A DNA stretch of 64,000 bases from Micropterix aruncella (taxonomy: Eukaryota > Arthropoda > Insecta > Lepidoptera > Micropterigidae). The DNA lies in the NCBI GenBank assembly GCA_944548615.1, contig OX155957.1:1366275-1430274 (forward strand). Direction: 5' to 3'. Below, piece by piece: positions 35,921 to 45,285 of the stretch. The first letter of the stretch is position 1. Every line of letters begins with the position of its first letter. The translations under genes and the position numbers were made by a program. Under the pieces are notes generated by a model that saw only the letters and a list, made by a program, of their open reading frames with translations, made no database searches and was not told the DNA's origin.

Positions 35921-36129
35921 TTCGACAGTACCATATTATTGTATTGTCATCAGAAATTAGTTACCTTAGATTCCATTACATAGTTAGTTCCATACAGGTC
36001 GACCTAATAAAAGCGTGTTAAAAATAAGATAAAACTAATAAATTCAATTTATAAAGGCAAATCGTACATTTAAATCCAGCAGGAAAATACCAATAAATAA
36101 TAAAAAAATAAGCATATAATGACGAATGG

Positions 36130-36335
36130 AAGAAGTGGGGGGGGGGGGGGGAGGGGAATGCCAAAAGAAGGTAAATGTGTGACAGAGCTGGGCTCCACCA
36201 GGGATCGAGAGCAGTGACCAGTGATCGAGAGCAGTAGGATGTCTTCAGATTTCAAAGGGCGCCCGTGAGATGATAAAGGATTGAACCTTTTTATAAGATA
36301 GCTCGGAGCAGCTCTCTTCAAGCTTCTTTAGAGCA
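36130..36335 (-). mobile_element. LINE polymerase C-terminal trace
   Basis: The minus strand encodes PSYLIKRFNPLSSHGRPL and a degraded downstream piece. This matches the YLLELFKPLSFHGLVLRS region of the relic at 23.7-24.0 kb. A 14-G run lies at its 3' side. It would fall inside the first intron of the candidate gene at 36.5-36.8 kb. Confidence 0.55.
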
Positions 36336-36470
36336 AACCGAGGACTCTCGTATCTCTTCTTTTTCGGGTCATCAGCCAGTTAATTCTCTTTATAAAGACG
36401 AAGATGAATAGATAAGCGAATAGACATAAGATAGCTTTAAACTAAATTAAATGAATCTCTTACCTTTAGG

Positions 36471-36754
36471 TTATGGTAAAACCACAGTGCGCCAACAGTC
36501 GAAATAGCGAACCAGAGCCACAACGTGAAGACAGACACGTGAGACAGGTGCAGAACGTTGAGGAAGGCTGAGCAGATGACGGCTGCGGCGTGACAGAATA
36601 CCAAGGGCAGCACGCAGCGGTCGACGATGTCCCAGGGCACCTCCTGAGTCGTGGCCGGAGCCTTCATCAGTAGCGATCCTCTTCTCGCCGAAGCTCTCCG
36701 GTAAGCGGACTTGGCCGTTACGGAAGCCCGCCGCGTGACGTCACCGGGCGCCAT
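36471..36754 (-). CDS. Candidate host gene, first coding exon (membrane protein)
   Basis: This minus-strand frame starts with AAAATGG context and runs 95 codons without a stop to CTAAAG|GTAAGA, an excellent splice donor (GT near 36,469-36,470). The frame remains open only 10 codons beyond the donor. Residues 1-40 are basic and rich in Ser, Arg and Ala. Residues about 45-68 (IVDRCVLPLVFCHAAAVIC) and 73-92 (HVSVFTLWLWFAISTVGAL) are hydrophobic. Their spacing recalls the first membrane hairpin of acyl-CoA desaturases. The first His of the usual HxxxxH box is not seen, so that assignment is tentative. Later exons were not found in the repeat-rich DNA below 36.4 kb. It is not similar to any repeat here. 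Confidence 0.5.
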
Positions 36755-36876
36755 TTTATTTGCAGGTTAAAGTCACTTTTTAGAACTGCGCGACTGCTCA
36801 CAACGGTATTCTGTAGATAGGGCGGAATTTCATGATTTCGTCCATGTTAATATAATGGGCAATGCTCATATCGTCG

Positions 36877-36887
36877 TTTTATATATA
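36877..36887 (-). promoter_or_regulatory. TATA-like box upstream of candidate exon
   Basis: TATATAAAAC on the minus strand lies about 125 nt upstream of the ATG at 36,754. Its place fits a short 5' UTR. No initiator motif is certain. Confidence 0.35.
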
Positions 36888-36965
36888 AGACCTCGCACAT
36901 GCCAACAAGCAAACTTTTCAGGGCTTAGGCGAAACGGAATAACTTTGTTTACTGTACCAACGACT

Positions 36966-37632
36966 CAGTAGCGAATGGTTGAATAGGGAATGATTTCGTG
37001 CAGCTTGGGCTTTAAAATCCTTTTATTCTCGGATCGGTACAACTCCTATTCAAATGCCTCCTCGCGTGGAAAGCTATCCCGGATAAGAGTCTCGCGTATC
37101 AGGCCTCACGGCTGGTGGATCGGTTTCTCCTGGGGAATTGCCTCCCGGTGGTACTCGGCGGTTTGCGCTCCGTTTGGCCACGCTAATCGGTTGTGCACTC
37201 TGACTAATTGCTGATAGATTCTGGAGGCTATGGAAATATATTGTCTTCTAAGTAACGGGGGTGGCTGTTGACCTGTCGTCAACCACTCTTGAAATGATCA
37301 TTGGGCTAGATGATTCTGAATTCAGAGCCGGGCCAAAGATGCCTTTGGTCCTGACTTACAGCAGGTAGAGGTCGCGTAAGTGACCGGTCCCGCAATCAGT
37401 CGGTAGGAAGGAGGTATCCTGAAGGTTAATTCCAGACGGAGATATCCTACCAAAACTGGTAGCCAGGGGGCGAGGTGGCCCTACTGGATTACCTTTTTAG
37501 TGCCTCGCAATAAGGCGTTGGACTCTGGCCGGTTAGTGGCTTTGCTGGGCGGTAGATTTGCACTGTCCCGAAGTCTTCTACGCTCACCCAGCCTGAAGTG
37601 ACGGGTTCGCCCGTTGCAGTCGACGCAGCCCA
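36966..37632 (+). mobile_element. GC-rich SINE copy c10 (head B, full length)
   Basis: This full-length head-B copy is bracketed by ACTGTACCAACGACT (36,951-36,965) and ACTGTACTAACGACT (37,633-37,647), a 15 bp duplication with one difference. It begins CAGTAGCGAATGGTT and has the A-box-like TCGTGCAGCTTGG at 36,996-37,008. The B-box region is damaged by a small deletion. The 3' hairpin ACGGGTTCGCCCGT is intact. Its 5' end points away from the candidate host exon, whose TATA-like box is about 80 bp away. Confidence 0.85.
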
Positions 37633-37647
37633 ACTGTACTAACGACT

Positions 37648-38549
37648 GTTAGTTAACGGGAGTTAATGGGCCCTTGCTGAGTTGGCCACGAAGACCCATT
37701 CTGTTCAGGGTTGGTCACACTCACGGGTCAACACCTATCCGACGGCCTCCACGCATGAAGTGCGAGCCTGGGTAGGACTCTGGCCTTATGGTTAGTTTCC
37801 CCTGTGAATCAACCTTCTGGCGCTCCTGGACGGTCTGCGCACCGTGCGGCGTAAGCCAATCGACTGTGCACTCTGACTAACATATTGAGTTGTCCACTAT
37901 ACCGGGCGAGCTCGTCACCACAGGACGTTTTAACGATTAGTCGTTCTATCGACCTGCAGTGAGCGTAGAAGACTTTGGATAAAACAATCCAACGTCTAGC
38001 TACGCCACAACCCGTAAGAGACCAACGCCTTACCGCGAGATAGCCAGGAATGCTACCTGGCGGGCGACACTCGCGCCCTTACTACCAATTGTGACCAGAT
38101 TTCTCCGGTCTCTCGATTGGTTCCGAGTTTCCTATAGAGCGGGGGTGGTTGCGGACCTTACGGCGACTGCTCTTGAAACGACCATCGGCCATCCGATCCT
38201 GGGGGAACAGCCGGGCAAAAGACGCTGTGGTCCGCGATAGATTCGGTATACACTGTTTCACCGCTTCGTAAGGGAGAGGACCGCGCAAGCGACCTCGAAC
38301 TCGTAACCAATCGAGAGACTGGAGTAATCTGGTCGCAATTGGAAGTAAGGACGTGAGTGTAGGCCCGCCGGGTAAAACTCCTGGCTATCTCGCTATTAAG
38401 GCGTTGCCCTCTTACGGGCTTGTGGCGTAGCTAGACGGTGGACTGTTTTGCAAGTCTTCTGCGCTCACTTCACGGGAGATAGAACGAACAATCGTTAAAA
38501 CTTCCTGAGGTCCTGGTGACGGGCCCGCCCGCTGTAGTCGACAACCCAA
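37648..38549 (+). mobile_element. GC-rich SINE copy c11 (head A), interrupted
   Basis: Head-A sequence runs from about 37,648 (GTTAGTTAACGGGAG) to 37,889, and the distal body from 38,130 to 38,549. Both are in sense order on the plus strand. The right flank GTACTAACGACT (38,553-38,564) repeats the left flank at 37,636-37,647. A minus-strand SINE piece is nested at 37,890-38,129. Confidence 0.75.
37890..38129 (-). mobile_element. 5'-truncated SINE copy c12 nested in c11
   Basis: The distal 240 bp of the SINE lies in inverted orientation, from ACTCGGAACCAATCGAGAG (sense start at 38,129) to the 3' end at 37,890. About 26 bp of c11 between CTCTGACTAACA and TTTCCTATAGAG are missing at the insertion point, so a small target deletion accompanied the event. 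Confidence 0.75.
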
Positions 38550-38564
38550 GTTGTACTAACGACT

Positions 38565-38988
38565 ATTTCCTATAGAGCGGGGGTGGTTGCGGACCTTACG
38601 GCGACTGCTCTTGAAATGACCATCGGCTACCCGATCCTGGGTGAACAGCCGGGCAAAGGATGCCGTGGTCCGCGATAGATTCGGTAAACCCCGTTTCACC
38701 GCTTCGTAAGGGAGACCGCGCAAGCGACCTCGAACTCGTAACCAATCGAGAGACCGGAGTAATCTGGTCATAATTGGAAGTAAGGGCGTGAGTGTAAGCC
38801 CGTTGGGTAACACTCCTGGCTGGCTATCTCGCGGTTAAGGCGTTGGCCTCTTACGGGTTTGTGGTGGAGCTAGACGGTGGACTGCTTTTGTCCTAAGTCT
38901 TCTGCGCTCACTCCAGGGAGATAGAACGACTAATTGTTAAAACTTCCTGAGGTGACGGGCTCGCTCGCTGTAGTCGACAACCCAAGTT
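38565..38988 (+). mobile_element. GC-rich SINE copy c13, 5' truncated
   Basis: This segment repeats 38,128-38,552 with an offset of 438 bp and about nine-tenths identity. It starts at TTTCCTATAGAGCGGGGG and ends GTCGACAACCCAAGTT. GTACTAACGACT flanks it on both sides (38,553-38,564 and 38,989-39,000). Confidence 0.8.
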
Positions 38989-39000
38989 GTACTAACGACT

Positions 39001-39455
39001 CAAATTGCCAAAGATTTAAATTGTTTGCGAGGAATTTAGACGAAACTAAGCACGTGAGATGTGTCACCGGATAAAATCTCAACTCATGCATAAAATATGC
39101 CACTGCTATGATAATTGAAAGGAATTAAACAATTTGAGCCTTCGGCACATAGACAAAATGATCCGTATCGTGATTACAATAGGAACAATAGGAAACGCAT
39201 ATTGGAATTTTGTTGCGTACGAGGTCTTACGTATGGATCGACGATTTAATGAATATTCGAAAACGTAAAATGTATAGTGGTGGATGATGAATCTGATGAC
39301 TTAAATGAATTAATGAATAAAAACTTTACTGCATTGAAATCTTTTTTTTTTAAATTTGATTATATAACTTACACTTTTTAGAAACCGAGAGGATCTCTAA
39401 ACTTAAGTAGGATTCGAGTAATTACTATTGGGAGTAGTAATTGCCAATTCATTGC
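39001..39455. other. No gene recognised
   Basis: AT-rich DNA between the SINE row and M4. No motif or repeat is supported. Confidence 0.4.
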
Positions 39456-39460
39456 ATAAC

Positions 39461-40105
39461 CATTGATTATATAGGGCATTAGGTTGGTCAGTGCCATAGA
39501 ACGCTTTGGCAATCCTACTTCGCCGGCGACATGCAGGTGGCGCTGGTAGTTGTCCATTGAATTTAATAGCAATTTTTTTGGCCATCTGTAGATAATATTG
39601 ATAACGAATATTTTATTTATAAAGGACTGATTGTTTATAAAATACCCATCATTTGACCAATTATTATAATAATAACATTGAATTATTCTTGTATATAGGC
39701 TGGTTACATCCCAGAAAAATACTGCGATAATATTTATTTATTTTGACTATTTTATATAGTAGAATGCCATCTATTAGACTAGTTGAATATTAACGCGCCT
39801 TTTTATTATGATTTGAAACTTTTATAAGACATTCAAATTGTATATTTCATAAAGTTGTATAACACATCTTTACGTAAAATGTTAAAATAATAAAAACTAC
39901 GATTTAAAAATCGTCTGTTATATACTAATGTTTTATTTTGAGATAGGATACCGTATATACATGTGTAGAACGTTATCTATCGTGACATTGAATATAAGAC
40001 AAAATTATTCAATGTTTGGAAATATGGGTGCCATTTATGAACATTGCGTTTCATAGTAAAAACCGAGCTGCCGAAACGTAGTACGGCATTAAGCAATCTA
40101 ATAAA
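39461..40105 (+). mobile_element. TIR element M, copy M4
   Basis: The left end CATTGATTATATAGGGCATT is the clearest M terminal repeat in the window. The GACATGCAGGTGGCGCTGG block and the TTGCGTTTCATAGTAAAAAC block are in place. The right end decays into TAATAAATAAATTATG after GCAATCTAA. Confidence 0.75.
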
Positions 40106-40389
40106 TAAATTATGATATATCTAACTTGTATAGAGTAATACTTTCCAGTTATGGATCTATTTATTTATTTATTATGATTATTATTTCAATATACAGGGTT
40201 AGCTATGACAACCAATCAAAACGTCTACTGATGTTAAAGGATTGCTCAGTTAAGCGACATCGCATTGTGCAGTAATTGGATATACATTTTTTTTGTATTT
40301 TTAGCTGTGGTTTATTTTTCATTTTATGCCAATGATATTTAATGGCGTATCTGTAGATATTGCTATAAATTAATAAATATCAATAAATT

Positions 40390-41100
40390 GACGGTTTACA
40401 GTACGGACGCTTGACTGACTCCAAACTTCGTACGCGAACGCAATGAAGTGAGGAAGTGGTACAAAAAGGGTACGTTAAGAATGTGGAGGGTCATGATGAC
40501 CCCGTATTTCATTGAATTTTTTAAAGTATTTATTGATATGTAATAAAAAACCGGCGGGATTGAAACTTACAAATATGTTACTAAATAAATATCTTTTATT
40601 AAAAAAAAATCATTATTCGTAGTTTGATTATTATGAATATACAAAAAGTATAAAAAATAATTAACTTAAGCAGGACTCTCCAATACATATTTTTTAAAAA
40701 TCAACAAAATCAAGCTATTTCAAAAACTAATTTTTTTTAAGGCGCTGTATAAGAGATGAATCATTTCTCATCATAAAATTACTATTTGGGTGTTTAAGGA
40801 TATTTATCATCTCCCTCCGTAGCACACCTTTGACAGAATGGAACAATGTGTTCTTGACAAATGTACGAATTACACCTATCGCAAACATTCATACATATTC
40901 ATCATAAACATACATTGCATTGCATAGAACACTGTCAGAGGCCATATTTTTGAAAAATAATGCCTTTGGAAATAGCACAAAATTGCTACGTCGTGGTTGT
41001 GGATGGGTCATAAATACCTATTTTGCGTGCGCAGTCTTCTAACACCATCTCAAATATATACAATCTCTTGACTGTCATAAAGACTCGGGTAGTGATATTA
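40390..41100 (-). mobile_element. piggyBac-like transposase C-terminal relic
   Basis: On the minus strand at about 40,825-40,890 one frame reads CDRCNSYICQEHIVPFCQRC. Its spacing CX2CX4CX2HX4CX2C is exactly that of the cysteine-rich tail of piggyBac transposases. Upstream are decayed pieces including RRSNFVLFPKALFF. The catalytic DDD domain is not seen. Palindromes GGGTCATGATGACCCC (40,489-40,504) and GGGTCAAATTGACCCC (near 41,757-41,772) may belong to the two ends of the same element. That pairing is inference; a LINE piece and a SINE lie between them. Confidence 0.65.
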
Positions 41101-41164
41101 TGTTACCGACTGTATTCATTAAAACATGTTTAAATTCCCTGTCAAATTAAATTGCTAAATTATT

Positions 41165-41475
41165 CTCTATGTCTATGCGAAGCGGCATTTTCCTGAAAGA
41201 TGGAAGAAAGCGCTTGTGGTTCCTGTTCACAAGAAGGGGTCTCGGTCTTCTATTGAGAACTACAGGCCCATCTTGCTGTACTCAGTAAGTTCTTTAAAAA
41301 TATTGTATACGACCAGGTATTCCCCGTCATGGCAAAAAGCCTCCCTAATCAACAGCACGGTTTTCTGCATCGCAGTTCAGTGCTGACCAACTTAGATGAA
41401 TTCACTAAGTACCTAGCCATGGACAAAAAAGTACAGATCGACGTGGTTTACACTGACTTTAAAAAGGGAGCTGAG
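41165..41475 (+). pseudogene. LINE reverse transcriptase, fingers fragment
   Basis: Across frame breaks the plus strand gives FPERWKKALVVPVHKKGS, ENYRPI, NQQHGFLHRSSVLTNL and then QIDVVYTDFKK. These are the motifs leading up to and including RT motif A. The frame is cut at the position where AFD would follow, right where SINE c14 begins. No later motif survives. Confidence 0.75.
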
Positions 41476-41487
41476 GGGGAGCCAAGC

Positions 41488-41655
41488 GGAGCTAAGAGGC
41501 CCTTGCTGAGTTGGCCACGAAGACCCATTCTGTTCAGGTTTGGTCACACTCACGTGTCAACACCCATCCGGCGGCCTCCACGCATGAAGTGCGAGCCTGG
41601 GTAGGACTCTGGCCTTAGGGTTAGTTCCCCCTAGGAATCAACCTTCTGGCGCTCG
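41488..41655 (+). mobile_element. GC-rich SINE fragment c14 (head A)
   Basis: Only the sense-5' ~170 bp is present, from GGAGCTAAGAGGCCCTTGCTG to TTCTGGCGCTC. It includes an A-box-like TTGCTGAGTTGG and a B-box-like GTGTCAACACC. It lies directly after the LINE fragment. Confidence 0.7.
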
Positions 41656-41659
41656 CAGA

Positions 41660-42285
41660 GGGTAGAAAAATTCAATAGATCCAGCTACTGACAATTTCGC
41701 CACCGTACGACCGCTGCGCGCGCTGGACAAAATACTGTTCACAAAATAAAATTAGCAGGGTCAAATTGACCCCTCCATATCCTCGCTGGGTTGAATATTT
41801 ATTATACGAATTCGAAGACAGTTAAAACATATCGTCAAACAACAAACCATGGGATGGTCTTGAAGACCTTGAAGTGCGGAATTTGATCCAAACATAACTT
41901 TACTTTTTACTCAAGCGGAATGCTTTCGATTCATAATCGCACCAGTGATTAAATATTTAAAAATCCAAAAGGATTTTCAACTTCAGTAAGCCTGAATGCT
42001 TTGGAAAAACGAGCTCGAGTGAATTTAGATATTTTAAGGGTGTCGAGATGGGTTAATCGATAATTTTGTTTTTCCTAGGTATTACCAAATCACAAGAATG
42101 CTCAAAAGTTAGGTGATGTGTGAAGAACTAAATACCTACAGCAAATAATTCTATTGTAACTTTAACTTTGTTGTTATATATATTGTTCTGACTGCATTTT
42201 TTGATTGTATGTATTTTTGATTGTATGTGAATGAATTGTATTTTTTTGATTATTTATTTTTATATTAAATTTTATATTACTTAAA
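41660..42285. other. No gene recognised
   Basis: The interval includes the GGGTCAAATTGACCCC palindrome and AT-rich sequence. No gene is supported. Confidence 0.4.
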
Positions 42286-42718
42286 ATATATTTCAATTTC
42301 AATTTCAATTTCAATTTTCAATTTCAATTTATTTCTGCTCCAGTAGGTAGGCTTTCCTACACTTGGATGCGTCTTTGTCTCTAAAATTTTAAATAATGTA
42401 ATTAATTAAAGAATATTAACTATCATTATATAGTTGTGGCAATATAAATTAATTTTAGTAAATTATAATTGGTTTGAAAACCATTGATAAATAGAAAATA
42501 ACCTAATAATCAGAATTGCTGATCAAAAAAAGAGCTCAATGTCTGTAGTCATAATTATCAAGGCAATAATATGATGGTCAAGAAAATAGATGAGGGTATA
42601 TTAAAAATATCTAAATTTAAGTTAATTGTCAAATCTAGCAATACAGCCGTCGTCGATAAAAATAAAAATAAAAATTACGTTCTTTGGCAAAGTTGATTAT
42701 CATGAATTATCCGTTATT

Positions 42719-44650
42719 TTACATTAGGATGCTCTGGAATAAGAATTCAGCATTATCCAAATCTCTTAAGTCATATACAGGATTCTTGACTAGGCCATTA
42801 AATAAGACTTTTTTAAATTGGTTCTCTCCAAGACTTCTGATATGTGTTGGGACCTTGTTATAATAACACAGGCTTTGATGAAGGAAACTGTTGCGCACTT
42901 TACTAAGCCTGTGCCGATTTAGATGTAGATCAAATTTATTTCTTGTATTGTGTTGATGGAAATCGCTATTCGCCGGGACATCCGATATGTGCTTACGAGC
43001 GAACATAATATTTTGTTGGATATAGCACGAGTACATCGTCATGATTCCCGACTTGATGAAAAACGGCTTACACGAAGTTCTTGGAGAAGCTCTGTAAAGA
43101 CTGCGTAAAGCCCTTTTCTGAAGGATAAGAATCCTCTTCGAATTTGCTGCCATTCCCCAAAACATTAGACCATATGTCATCAAAGAATGAAAATAAGCAA
43201 AATATACAGATTTAGCAGCCTCAAAGCCGCATAAATTTCTAATCTTTTTTATTGCGTAAACAGCCCTACACAGCTTTTTACTAAGCTCTTCTAAGTGATC
43301 GGACCATTGCAATTTTTGGTCGATCTGCAAACCTAGAAATTTAGTAGAAGAGACATTTTCCAATTCGTCTGTTCCAAAGAATAAGGCTATATTATTAGAG
43401 TCGGACGGCCGTAAAGAAAAACACACTGTTTTAGATTTTGAAACATTCAACGAGAGTTTATTAACTTGGAACCAGACAGCAAGTCTATTTATCGTTTCAT
43501 TAATCCTTATTTCAAGCTCGTCCCTATTTTTATCGCTAAAAAGAAGGGATGTGTCATCGGCGAATAGGATAATCTCATCATCCACTGACCTAATGCAATC
43601 AGGGATGTCGTTTATATAAACAAGAAAAAGAAAGGGGCCAAGTATAGAGCCTTGAGGGACACCTTTGGAGATACTTTGTGGGGTACTTTTGCTACTTCCC
43701 ACTTGCGTAATCTGGGTACGACCTTGTAAGTAGGACTGTATGAGCGCTAGTTCCCTATTCCTAATCCCGTAGTGTTCTAGTTTCTCTAGTAGAACTGAAT
43801 GTTCTACACAATCAAAAGCCTTAGAGAGATCACAGAAAATGCCAACTGTTTTTTTGCTATTGTCAAGGCTTAGTAGTGTTTTCTTTATGAGATTAGCAAT
43901 GGCATCTTGGGTTGAAAGATTTTTTTGGAAACCAAATTGCTTAATGCTGAGAATATTATTTTCTGAAAATAAATTGGTCAATCTCGTGAGAATAATTTTT
44001 TCAAGAATCTTGCTAAAAACTGGCAAAAGCGATATAGGGCGATAATTAGTCATGTTGTCACAACATCCCTTTTTGTAAATGGGTATCACTTTTGCCAGTT
44101 TCAATTCCGTGGGAAAGAATCCATATTCCAAACAATGATTAAAAATAACCGACAATTCGTCTGCGATGCTAGTGACAGAACTCTTAAGGATTTTTGTGGA
44201 GATATTCCACAGATCAGTTGAATTTTTACATTTTATATCTTTGGCAACTTTGACTATTTCCTCGGAAGTGGTAGGAGAAAACCCTAATGATATTGGGTTT
44301 CTATTGCAGTAGCTATAAAGTAAGCTTGAAGCTGTGCAGTGTGCTGTATTTAAATTACTTAAATTTCTAGGTACATTAACAAAATAATCATTAAAGTGTT
44401 CTGCGACTGTTCCCGCATCGTCTATATGCTCACCATCTACTGTGATATGCAATCCGTTATTTACTGGCATACTGCGGCCACATTCTTTCTTGATGATATT
44501 CCAGGCTGCCCTAATTTTGTTATTAGAATTATCAATACTATTTTTTAAGTATTTTTGCTTGGCAACCCAAACAATTTTTTTTGTATGTTTTTTTATACAA
44601 TTTAATATAATCAAGGACAAAGCTGTCATTTGTTTCTTTTTGAATTTCAT
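42719..44650 (-). CDS. LINE K reverse transcriptase ORF (643 codons)
   Basis: This frame encodes a non-LTR reverse transcriptase that would copy its own RNA at a nicked target. Visible motifs are VIPIYKKG (188-195), NYRPISLLP (202-210), CDLSKAFD (motif A, 273-280), GVPQGSILGP (motif B, 330-339), FADD (motif C, 363-366), NKLSLNVSKSK (motif D) and TKFLGLQID. The catalytic Asp residues are present. The C-terminus has HNTRNKFD and YYNKVPTHIRSL, the usual LINE tail. The coding start is artificial: the true frame enters from 44,538-44,840 by one shift near A-runs at about 44,570-44,600. RNase H is absent. The type is jockey/CR1-like. Intact RT motifs suggest a recent insertion. Confidence 0.85.
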   Translation of the reverse strand: MKFKKKQMTALSLIILNCIKKHTKKIVWVAKQKYLKNSIDNSNNKIRAAWNIIKKECGRSMPVNNGLHITVDGEHIDDAGTVAEHFNDYFVNVPRNLSNLNTAHCTASSLLYSYCNRNPISLGFSPTTSEEIVKVAKDIKCKNSTDLWNISTKILKSSVTSIADELSVIFNHCLEYGFFPTELKLAKVIPIYKKGCCDNMTNYRPISLLPVFSKILEKIILTRLTNLFSENNILSIKQFGFQKNLSTQDAIANLIKKTLLSLDNSKKTVGIFCDLSKAFDCVEHSVLLEKLEHYGIRNRELALIQSYLQGRTQITQVGSSKSTPQSISKGVPQGSILGPFLFLVYINDIPDCIRSVDDEIILFADDTSLLFSDKNRDELEIRINETINRLAVWFQVNKLSLNVSKSKTVCFSLRPSDSNNIALFFGTDELENVSSTKFLGLQIDQKLQWSDHLEELSKKLCRAVYAIKKIRNLCGFEAAKSVYFAYFHSLMTYGLMFWGMAANSKRILILQKRALRSLYRASPRTSCKPFFIKSGIMTMYSCYIQQNIMFARKHISDVPANSDFHQHNTRNKFDLHLNRHRLSKVRNSFLHQSLCYYNKVPTHIRSLGENQFKKVLFNGLVKNPVYDLRDLDNAEFLFQSILM

Positions 44651-44840
44651 TTAAATGAAACATCCGCGCTCTGGATATCTTAATTCCCGGTGTTGCCCAA
44701 TCGTTAAAACTTTTTGATTGCTTTCGAGTTGACTGCCTCATAGGAATTGAGCTATCGAGCGCTGACAGATACCATTTTAAAAAGTCATGGTATGCTCGGT
44801 GTGAGTTGTCTGTAGATACGACGAAATTATTTTTAATCAA
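44538..44840 (-). pseudogene. LINE K upstream linker in a shifted frame
   Basis: This 100-codon piece contains WATPGIKISRARMFHL and YIKLYKKTYKK. It is the linker upstream of the RT and continues into the 42,719-44,650 frame after a one-base shift in an A-rich tract. The ends overlap because both frames remain open there. Confidence 0.75.
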
Positions 44841-44876
44841 ATTTTTTATTTTTAATCAAATTTTTAATAATTTAAA

Positions 44877-44913
44877 GAAAATGTCATTAATATAAAATAT
44901 TAATGACATTTTC
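44877..44913. repeat. Perfect 17 bp palindrome
   Basis: GAAAATGTCATTAATAT and its exact inverted copy are separated by three bases. It lies just past the 5' truncation of LINE K. Confidence 0.7.
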
Positions 44914-45019
44914 TTTCTTTTCTTTCTTATAACATTATTTTTCTCTTTATTTTAATTTTAAGACTATTCTGTTTGTCATTCTCTTTTTATTAGAAAGTTA
45001 TGTAGGTACCATTTAATGC

Positions 45020-45285
45020 CTATTATATTATAATGGAATTACGTTTTATTTATTACGTTATTTTGTATTTTTTGAGGACTTCATTTTAAGGCAATTTCGT
45101 TTTATTAGCATCTTACTAAAACTTTTACATAATTTATTGTAGAACGGGCTAGTCCCAGTTGAGTGACAAAATCAAATAAGGAAAAGGTTATGGTTTTGCA
45201 ATTCGGCTCTTGTTATTTTTGTAAGCAAAATCAATGTTTTATGGTGAATCATTCTTAAATAAATAAATAAATAAATAGAAAATCT
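45020..45285 (+). repeat. Dispersed repeat S, copy 2
   Basis: It has the same ordered blocks as at 13.3 kb (ATAATGGAATTACGTTTTAT, GGGCTAGTCCCAGTTG, GTAAGCAAAATCAATG). It ends in AAATAAATAAATAAAT. Confidence 0.65.

Larger units (their letters stand above)
42290..44840 (-). mobile_element. LINE K, best-preserved retrotransposon copy
   Basis: A minus-strand non-LTR element truncated at its 5' end (44,840) contains the end of the endonuclease-RT linker, a complete RT region, the C-terminal tail and a 3' UTR. The 3' terminus is TTTCAA repeats (42,290-42,330, minus-strand sense TTGAAA). Copies at 8.0-8.6 kb and 10.16 kb share the 3'-terminal box CAGTAGGTAGGC. No ORF1 is attached. Confidence 0.85.

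Noticed and set aside
40489..40504. GGGTCATGATGACCCC as a nuclear-receptor or operator site
   Set aside because: It occurs with a similar palindrome near a piggyBac relic, so an element end is the simpler reading.
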